Origin: Pelagibius sp028280305 | GTDB lineage: Bacteria > Pseudomonadota > Alphaproteobacteria > Kiloniellales > Kiloniellaceae | Direction: 5' to 3' (one strand) | Length of the DNA stretch: 64,000 bases | NCBI RefSeq assembly: GCF_965233615.1 | Contig: NZ_OZ247495.1 | In this document: positions 59,129 through 64,000 of the stretch, one piece after another | Layout of the letters: the number at the start of each line of letters is the position of its first letter | How positions within the stretch are numbered: position 1 is the first letter of the stretch | The notes under the pieces: generated by a model | What the model saw: the letters and a program-made list of their open reading frames with translations, nothing else | Told to the model about the DNA's origin: nothing | The model's database searches: none | Translations under genes and position numbers: made by a program

Positions 59129-59897
59129 TCAGCCCGGCATGACGCAAGAGGCGCCGTCGGTTTTCCTGCGCAGGGCCGCCGTCCGTTTTGACGGCCGGCC
59201 GGTTTTCGAAGGCCTCGATCTGGATCTGCCGGCTGGACGCTGGATCTGCCTGCTGGGCGAAAGCGGTGTCGGCAAGTCGAGCCTGCTGCGCCTGATTGCC
59301 GGCTTGTGCGCGCCGCAAGAGGCGCAGGGGGCGCTGTCTTGCAGCGACGGCTTGCCGCTCGCCGGGCGGGTCGCCTACATGGGCCAGGGCGATCTTCTGG
59401 CGCCCTGGGCCACGGTGCTGCAGAACGTCCTGCTTGGTGCGCGCCTGCGGGGCGGACGGTCCGCGGAACGCGCCGGGCAGGCACGGGCCAGAGAGGTGCT
59501 GGCCCGGGTCGGCCTCGCCGGCCGCGAAGACGCACTACCGGCGCAGCTCTCCGGCGGGATGCGCCAGCGCGTCGCCCTCGCCAGGACGCTTTTCGAGGAC
59601 CGCCCGGTTGTTCTGATGGATGAGCCGTTTTCCGCCCTTGATGCCGTGACCCGGCATCGGCTGCAGGGACTGGCGGTGGAACTGCTCCACGGCCGCACGG
59701 TGCTGATGGTCACCCATGACCCCCTGGAGGCTTTGCGCCTGGCGGATCGCATCGAAGTTCTGGCCGGCTCGCCGCCGCGGCTTCGCCCGCTCATGCCGCC
59801 GGTGGGGCGGGCACCGCGCCCGCTCGACGATCCTGCCCTTGCCAAGCAGGTGGAGGCCTTGTTGTCGGCTCTCGGCGCGCCTGCGGCAGCCGCATGA
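59121..59897 (+). CDS. thiZ: ABC transporter ATPase, thiamine-precursor importer (ThiZ-like)
   Basis: A 258-residue ATPase of the nitrate/taurine-type family. Walker A GESGVGKSS (near residue 45), Q-loop MGQGDLLAPW, signature LSGGMRQRVALARTL, Walker B VVLMDEPFSALD, and H-loop VTHDPLEAL. It energises the ThiX permease. ATG 59121 overlaps the upstream stop by eight bases; ATG 59139 is an alternative. It overlaps thiX by four bases. The ThiZ name comes from the TPP-controlled operon and the ThiXY neighbours. Confidence 0.9.
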   Translation: MDDQPGMTQEAPSVFLRRAAVRFDGRPVFEGLDLDLPAGRWICLLGESGVGKSSLLRLIAGLCAPQEAQGALSCSDGLPLAGRVAYMGQGDLLAPWATVLQNVLLGARLRGGRSAERAGQARAREVLARVGLAGREDALPAQLSGGMRQRVALARTLFEDRPVVLMDEPFSALDAVTRHRLQGLAVELLHGRTVLMVTHDPLEALRLADRIEVLAGSPPRLRPLMPPVGRAPRPLDDPALAKQVEALLSALGAPAAAA

Positions 59898-60685
59898 AGG
59901 GCGCTCGGGTTCTCGTTGTTGCGCTGGGCCTGCTTTTGGCGTGGGAAGCGCTTGTGCGTGTCACCGCCGTGCCGCCTTTCATTCTGCCGGCTCCCTTGGC
60001 CGTCACCATACAGATAGTCTCGCAGGCCGAGCTGCTTCTGCATCATGGCTGGATCACCGCCGTCGAGATTCTGCTCGGCCTGTTTTTCGGCACGCTGGTG
60101 GGCATGGCCTCGGCTTTACTGATCGTTGCCTCCCGCCCGGCCCGGGCCTGGCTGATGCCGCTGCTGGTGATCAGCCAGGCCCTGCCGGTTTTCGCCTTGG
60201 CGCCGCTGCTCACCCTCTGGTTCGGTTACGGGCTTGCCTCCAAGGTCGTGATGGCGGGCCTCATCATCTACTTCCCAGTCGCCGCCGCCTTCGCCGATGG
60301 TCTGCGCCGTTGCGATCCCGGCCTCATCGACCTGGCAAGGGTAATGGGCGCAAGCCGGCGGACCATCCTGCTTCATCTGCGGATACCGGCGGCGCTGCCG
60401 GCGCTGGCCTCCGGTCTGCGGGTTGCCGCTGCGACCGCGCCTATCGGTGCGGTGGTGGGAGAGTGGGTGGGGTCCAGCCGCGGCCTCGGCTACCTCATGC
60501 TTCATGCCAATGCGCGGCTGCAGGTCGACTTGATGTTCGCCGCCCTGGCCCTGCTCGCAACCTTCTCTCTCATTCTTTACTTCACGCTCGATGCGGTCCT
60601 GCGCCGCCTGACCGCCTGGCAGCCGGAAAGCGATTCGGATTCCGCCGCCGGCTTTTCCCTGTCGTCTCGAAAGGAGTCTCTCTGA
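59894..60685 (+). CDS. thiX: ABC transporter permease, thiamine-precursor importer (ThiX-like)
   Basis: A 263-residue inner-membrane protein with about six helices, of the SsuC/TauC type. The coupling-helix EAA-type motif is ADGLRRCDPGLIDLARVMGASRRTILLHLRIPAALPALASGLRVAAATAPIGAVVGEW. It forms the channel with ThiZ and receives the ligand from ThiY. ATG 59894 overlaps thiZ, and its stop overlaps the thiY start by one base (TGATG). Confidence 0.9.
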   Translation: MKGARVLVVALGLLLAWEALVRVTAVPPFILPAPLAVTIQIVSQAELLLHHGWITAVEILLGLFFGTLVGMASALLIVASRPARAWLMPLLVISQALPVFALAPLLTLWFGYGLASKVVMAGLIIYFPVAAAFADGLRRCDPGLIDLARVMGASRRTILLHLRIPAALPALASGLRVAAATAPIGAVVGEWVGSSRGLGYLMLHANARLQVDLMFAALALLATFSLILYFTLDAVLRRLTAWQPESDSDSAAGFSLSSRKESL

Positions 60686-61635
60686 TGGTCCAACGACTGC
60701 TTGCCGCCTTGCTGTTTCTTCTGATCGCCGTTCGCGCCGACACGGGCGAGGCGGCGGAGCGGATGACCGTGTTGCTGGACTGGTTCGTCAATCCCGACCA
60801 TGCCGCCCTGATCGTCGCCCGCGACGCCGGTTTCTTCGAGCGTCACGGTCTGGAGGTCGAGTTGATCGCCCCCGCCGATCCCAACGATCCGCCCAAGCTG
60901 GTCGCCGCCGGCAAGGCCGACCTCGCCGTTTCCTATCAGCCGCAGCTTCACATGCAGGTCGCTGCCGGCCTGCCGCTCGTCAGGGTCGGCACCCTGGTGG
61001 CGACACCGCTCAACAGCCTGGTCGTGCTGGATGACGGGCCGATCGAAACTCTGGCCGATCTCAAAGGGCGCAAGATCGGTTTTTCCATCGGCGGCTTTGA
61101 GGAAACGCTGCTGCGGACCATGCTGGGCCGGGCCGGAGTTGCCTTGGAGGAGGTCGAACTGGTGAACGTTAACTTCTCCCTCTCGCCGGCGCTTATTGCC
61201 GGGCAGGTGGATGCGGTGATCGGCGCCTTTCGTAACTTCGAGCTGAACCAGATGGATATCGTCGGCCGCCCGGGCCGCGCCTTTTATCCGGAGGAGGAAG
61301 GGGTGCCGCCTTACGACGAACTGGTGCTGGTCGCCAAGACCGATACCCTCGACAGGGAAAAGCTGGCGCGGTTTCTCCTGGCCCTGGAAGAGGCGACAAC
61401 CTTTCTCATGAATCACCCGCAGTCGGGTTGGGCACTTTTCGTCGCCAGCGACAAGGCGTTGGACGACGAACTGAACCGGCGGGCCTGGACCGACACCCTG
61501 CCGCGTCTCGCGTTGCGGCCTGCAGCACTGGACCAGGGCCGCTATGCCCGCTTCGCCGCCTTCATGGTGGAAAGCGGCATGATCCCGGCGACCGGCCCCG
61601 TTGCGGACTATGCGATCGATGTGAATGCGAAATAA
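60685..61635 (+). CDS. thiY: ABC substrate-binding protein for thiamine precursor (ThiY-like)
   Basis: A 316-residue exported protein of the NMT1/THI5-like group. Signal peptide to about residue 23 (QRLLAALLFLLIAVRADTGEA); mature part MTVLLDWFVNPDHAALIVARDAGFFERHGLEVELIAPADPNDPPKLVAAGKADLAVSYQPQLHMQVAAGLPLVRVG is characteristic of ThiY proteins that bind formylaminopyrimidine or HMP-like pyrimidines. AAGGAG precedes ATG 60685. It ends the thi operon; no terminator is evident in the 144 bases after it. Confidence 0.92.
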   Translation: MVQRLLAALLFLLIAVRADTGEAAERMTVLLDWFVNPDHAALIVARDAGFFERHGLEVELIAPADPNDPPKLVAAGKADLAVSYQPQLHMQVAAGLPLVRVGTLVATPLNSLVVLDDGPIETLADLKGRKIGFSIGGFEETLLRTMLGRAGVALEEVELVNVNFSLSPALIAGQVDAVIGAFRNFELNQMDIVGRPGRAFYPEEEGVPPYDELVLVAKTDTLDREKLARFLLALEEATTFLMNHPQSGWALFVASDKALDDELNRRAWTDTLPRLALRPAALDQGRYARFAAFMVESGMIPATGPVADYAIDVNAK

Positions 61636-61779
61636 GGCACGTTGGACATAATTCAGGTGTTTTCATAGGAATTTCCTATCAAAGCATCTGCTCAGGATGC
61701 GTTGCAAAGCCGCCGCCGCTGGCCATTTGATGAACGCAGGGGTCGTATCCGGCGACCCGGGATGAGCGGAGACTACGCA

Positions 61780-62301
61780 ATGAAGAAGATGGTTATCGCG
61801 GCCTTGGTAACGGGCATGACGGCAACGGCTGCCCAGGCGGCGACGATCACCGAAGAAGAGGTCCTGGCGGCGCAACAGAGCTGGGCCGAGGGTATTGTCG
61901 GGATCGGGCAGACCTACCTCGACAAAGGCGATTACACGGCTGCCGCTTCGCAGCACATCAGGGAACTTTATGCCTATGAACAAGGCGGCGTACTCTTCAA
62001 GCCGACCCTGGCCTCCGACGATCAGTTCCGCGAGACTTTCGACGAGGCGCTGTCCTACTTCGTGGGCGGCGACATTTCGGAAGACAGCGGTTTTGCGATC
62101 AAGCCCTGGCGGCAGGTGCGTTTCGGCGAGCAGCAGATCATTCTGAACGGCGAGACGGCTTTTGCGATGGGCAACTACTACTTCACGCCCACCGATTCCG
62201 ATGCGGAGACAAAGGTGGAGTACACCTTTGGCTACATAAAGGACGATGACGGTCGGCTGCGTATCAGCGTCCACCACTCCTCTGTGCCGTTTCAGAACTA
62301 G
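61780..62301 (+). CDS. Exported small protein, NTF2/SnoaL-like by appearance
   Basis: A 173-residue protein: signal peptide MKKMVIAALVTGMTATAAQA (cleavage about residue 20), then ITEEEVLAAQQSWAEGIVGIGQTYLDKGDYTAAASQHIRELYAYEQGGVLFKPTLASDDQFRETFDEALSYFVGGD, and late strands MGNYYFTPTD, KVEYTFGYIKDDDGRLRISVHHSSVPF. The layout of helices followed by beta strands ending in HHSS suggests a cone-like NTF2 fold. I recall homologues mislabelled phosphoribosyl-AMP cyclohydrolase, but no HisI motifs are visible. GGAG ten bases before ATG 61780. Function unknown. Confidence 0.78.
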   Translation: MKKMVIAALVTGMTATAAQAATITEEEVLAAQQSWAEGIVGIGQTYLDKGDYTAAASQHIRELYAYEQGGVLFKPTLASDDQFRETFDEALSYFVGGDISEDSGFAIKPWRQVRFGEQQIILNGETAFAMGNYYFTPTDSDAETKVEYTFGYIKDDDGRLRISVHHSSVPFQN

Positions 62302-62307
62302 AGCGGC

Positions 62308-63045
62308 TTAGGCTTCCTCGCCGCTGCCTTCGAAAGTTTCGCTGACATTGGCCCAGGTGCTGCCCAGGTGACTGCGCAGGATCTTTGACAGCGCCGCGCC
62401 GTCGCGCGCCCGCAGGGCGGCAAGGATCGCCTCATGCTCCTCGATCGCCACGTCCCACTTGGTGTTGCGGCTGTTGGAGCGGTAACGTACCCGGTAAAGC
62501 CGGGCGTTTATGCGGGCGTGGGTTTCGATCAGGCTGGCATTGCCGCTGATGGCGACGATGGCCTTGTGGATCTGCTGATTGGCCTTGAAGTAGGCGAGGC
62601 GGTCTTTGCGCGCGTAGGCCGCCAGCATCTCGTAGTGCAATGCCTGCACTTCGTCCAGGTCTGCGGCGTTGGCGCGCGCGCAGGCCAGCTCCCCGCCCAG
62701 GGCTTCCAGCACACCCAGCACCTGCAGCAGGTCCTGTACCTCCGTCGGATCGGGATTGGAGACCACGGCACCGCGGTTGGGGAACAGTTCCACGAGCCCT
62801 TCGGTGGCCAAAACCTTCAAGGCTTCGCGCAGCGGGGTGCGGGAGACCTGCAGCCGTTCCGCCAGGGCACGCTCACGAATGCGCTCCCCCGCGGGCAGGG
62901 CGTCCTGCGCGATCAAATCGCGCAGGCGGTTGGCGACGCTCTTGGTCAGGGGTTCGCCGGGCTCCGCCGCGCTCGCGCGCGCCTCCTGCGGCATCTCCTG
63001 CTGTGCCTCAAGCGCCGCCGAATCGGCTGTGTCGTCCTGGCTCAT
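62308..63045 (-). CDS. GntR-family transcriptional regulator, FCD (FadR-like) subgroup
   Basis: A 245-residue regulator. Winged HTH at about residues 33-96 (TKSVANRLRDLIAQDALPAGERIRERALAERLQVSRTPLREALKVLATEGLVELFPNRGAVV) and FCD ligand domain at about 105-230, with the metal-site Asp/His features in helical segments (YFKANQQIHKAIVAISGNASLIETHARI, EEHEAILAALRARDG). FCD members sense carboxylic acids. ATG 63045 has AGGAAG just upstream; the upstream in-frame ATG at 63117 lies next to an operator-like repeat. It is divergent from a TRAP dctP, its likely target. Confidence 0.9.
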   Translation of the reverse strand: MSQDDTADSAALEAQQEMPQEARASAAEPGEPLTKSVANRLRDLIAQDALPAGERIRERALAERLQVSRTPLREALKVLATEGLVELFPNRGAVVSNPDPTEVQDLLQVLGVLEALGGELACARANAADLDEVQALHYEMLAAYARKDRLAYFKANQQIHKAIVAISGNASLIETHARINARLYRVRYRSNSRNTKWDVAIEEHEAILAALRARDGAALSKILRSHLGSTWANVSETFEGSGEEA

Positions 63046-63115
63046 CTTCCTCGGATCGTCCGGAATTCCTGCTGTCCGTTCTAGAGGTTGGAAGCGATGG
63101 CGTCCACGGCCTTTC

Positions 63116-63133
63116 AAAATGGTATGCCATTTT
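63116..63133. promoter_or_regulatory. Candidate GntR operator 1
   Basis: AAAATGG-TATG-CCATTTT is a perfect 7-bp inverted repeat whose core TGGTATGCCA matches the TGGTATACCA-like sites of FCD GntR regulators. It lies about 70 bases upstream of the regulator's start, fitting autoregulation. Confidence 0.6.
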
Positions 63134-63269
63134 GAGCGATCTGTCTTTGGCTACTTTTCAATCTGGAGGATGTTATCTGACCTGTACCGAGTGGATACAG
63201 TAAAATATTGAAAAACAACAATTTGTAGAATGTGTCGATGCTTGATCCTCCGGATTATTGCCGGGAGAG

Positions 63270-63302
63270 TTGACAGCGATGCCCAGATCATTTTGTATAC
63301 CA
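63270..63302 (+). promoter_or_regulatory. dctP promoter with overlapping GntR operator 2
   Basis: TTGACA (63270-63275) and TGTATA (63294-63299) are 18 bases apart and precede dctP by about 50 bases. TTGTATACCA (63293-63302) overlaps the -10 and matches operator 1 at the core, so the GntR protein would repress by covering the -10 element. Confidence 0.6.
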
Positions 63303-63348
63303 TTCATAAATCAATAATCCGATCACTCGGAATTACGGGAGGAAGGCT

Positions 63349-64000
63349 ATGAAGCCGCTCAAGCTATTCGGTGCCAAGTCACTGTTTTGGGGCGCTGCCG
63401 CCCTGGCGCTGGTCGCCGCCATCAACACCGCGCCGGTCCAGGCCGAAGAGGAAATCATCTTCGGCATTTCCGCGCCTGCGGGTTCCCTGCAGCAGTTGAC
63501 CTCGGCGGAATTCACCCGCCTTGCCAACAAGCGTCTTGCCGGCAAGGCGACGGTGAAGCTGTTCGATTCCGCCCAGCTCGGCAAAGACAAGGAGCTGATG
63601 CAGAAGCTGAAGCTCGGCTCGGTGCACATCGCCCTGCCGTCGTCGATCATGTCATCCGTGGCCGATGAATTCGCGCTCTTCGACATGCCGTTCCTGGTGA
63701 AGGACCGGGCCCATCTGGCGCGTATCGAGAACGAAGTCTTCTGGAGCGATGTGGCGCCCACGGCGGAAGCCAAAGGCTACAAGGTGCTGGCGCTTTGGGA
63801 GAACGGCATCCGCCACATCAGCAACAATCTGCGTCCGATCAACACCCCGGCCGATTTGGAGGGCGCCAAGATCCGCACGCCGAAGTCCAAGTGGCGGGTG
63901 AAGATGTTCACCGAGTGGGGCGCCAACCCGACGCCGATGTCCTTCTCCGAGGTCTTCGTTGCTTTGCAGACCGGTGTGATCGAGGGGCAGGAAAACCCCT
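63349..64000 (+). CDS. dctP: TRAP transporter solute-binding protein (DctP family), 5' part
   Basis: 217 codons are in the window. Signal peptide MKPLKLFGAKSLFWGAAALALVAAINTAPVQA (cleavage about residue 32), then EEIIFGISAPAGSLQQLTSAEFTRLANKRLAGKATVKLFDSAQLGKDKELMQKLKLGSVHIALPSS (opening of the DctP fold), DLEGAKIRTPKSK with the carboxylate-binding Arg, and SFSEVFVALQTGVIEGQENP. GGGAGGAAG precedes ATG 63349. It differs clearly from the dctP at 1285, so it belongs to a second TRAP system continuing past the window, under the divergent GntR regulator. Confidence 0.92.
   Translation, partial: MKPLKLFGAKSLFWGAAALALVAAINTAPVQAEEEIIFGISAPAGSLQQLTSAEFTRLANKRLAGKATVKLFDSAQLGKDKELMQKLKLGSVHIALPSSIMSSVADEFALFDMPFLVKDRAHLARIENEVFWSDVAPTAEAKGYKVLALWENGIRHISNNLRPINTPADLEGAKIRTPKSKWRVKMFTEWGANPTPMSFSEVFVALQTGVIEGQENP

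Overview
The window looks like a chromosomal segment of a high-GC alphaproteobacterium, probably of the Rhodospirillales (Kiloniella/Pelagibius-like relatives are a guess from memory). Pointers are the circularly permuted two-piece tmRNA gene with tag ANDNYSEARLAA, an alpha-type SspB, the core gene order fumC ... sspB-ssrA-thyA-folA ... hflKC-DUF2065-degP-serB-miaA-ilvBN-ilvC, a soluble PAS chemoreceptor, and abundant TRAP and TTT solute transporters. No phage, transposase, CRISPR array or plasmid gene was seen.

Layout. 1-5.8 kb: end of an MFS transporter gene, an Asp/Glu-racemase-like enzyme, a TRAP transporter (dctPQM) and a D-lactate/2-hydroxyacid dehydrogenase. 5.9-12.6 kb: P2-type cation ATPase, a 49-aa protein and an AsmA-like giant. 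12.6-14.9 kb: fumC with an RHH protein and a DUF2867 protein. 15.2-21 kb: an accessory block (chemoreceptor, YafY/WYL and HxlR-like regulators each divergent from VOC genes with palindromes between them, a hydrolase). 21-33.3 kb: protein and tRNA quality control plus folate (sspB, ssrA, thyA, folA, mrp, hflKC, degP, serB, miaA). 33.4-38.1 kb: branched-chain amino acid synthesis (ilvB, ilvN, a class II amidotransferase, ilvC) behind a hairpin-rich leader. 38.1-40.5 kb: GNAT and an orphan phnM between two copies of a palindromic repeat. 40.5-44.9 kb: aspartate dehydrogenase divergent from tctCBA. 45.5-51.2 kb: the elongasome operon mreBCD-mrdA-rodA. 51.6 kb: tRNA-Lys(CTT). 51.8-56.4 kb: Na+/H+ antiporter with a cyclic-nucleotide domain, a duplicated-domain exported protein, a GNAT. 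56.4-61.6 kb: TPP riboswitch followed by thiE, thiD, an orphan TRAP-type binding protein and an ABC importer (thiZXY). 61.8-64 kb: exported small protein, and an FCD-GntR regulator divergent from a second dctP cut by the window end.

How genes cooperate: ssrA and sspB are adjacent and co-directional, so a tagging RNA and the adaptor that hands tagged proteins to ClpXP are encoded together; hflKC and degP add membrane and periplasmic quality control. thyA and folA overlap by 4 bases and form the dTMP cycle. The thi cluster couples salvage/uptake of thiamine precursors with their phosphorylation and condensation under TPP control. The most interesting points are the TRAP binding protein inside the TPP operon, the tandemly duplicated terminal hairpin of the tmRNA coding piece, the structured ilvB leader, the nested operators in the divergent regulator/VOC pairs, and a short V-V-x-L-D-like motif shared by SspB's ClpX-docking tail, a 49-aa protein and (weakly) the antiporter tail.
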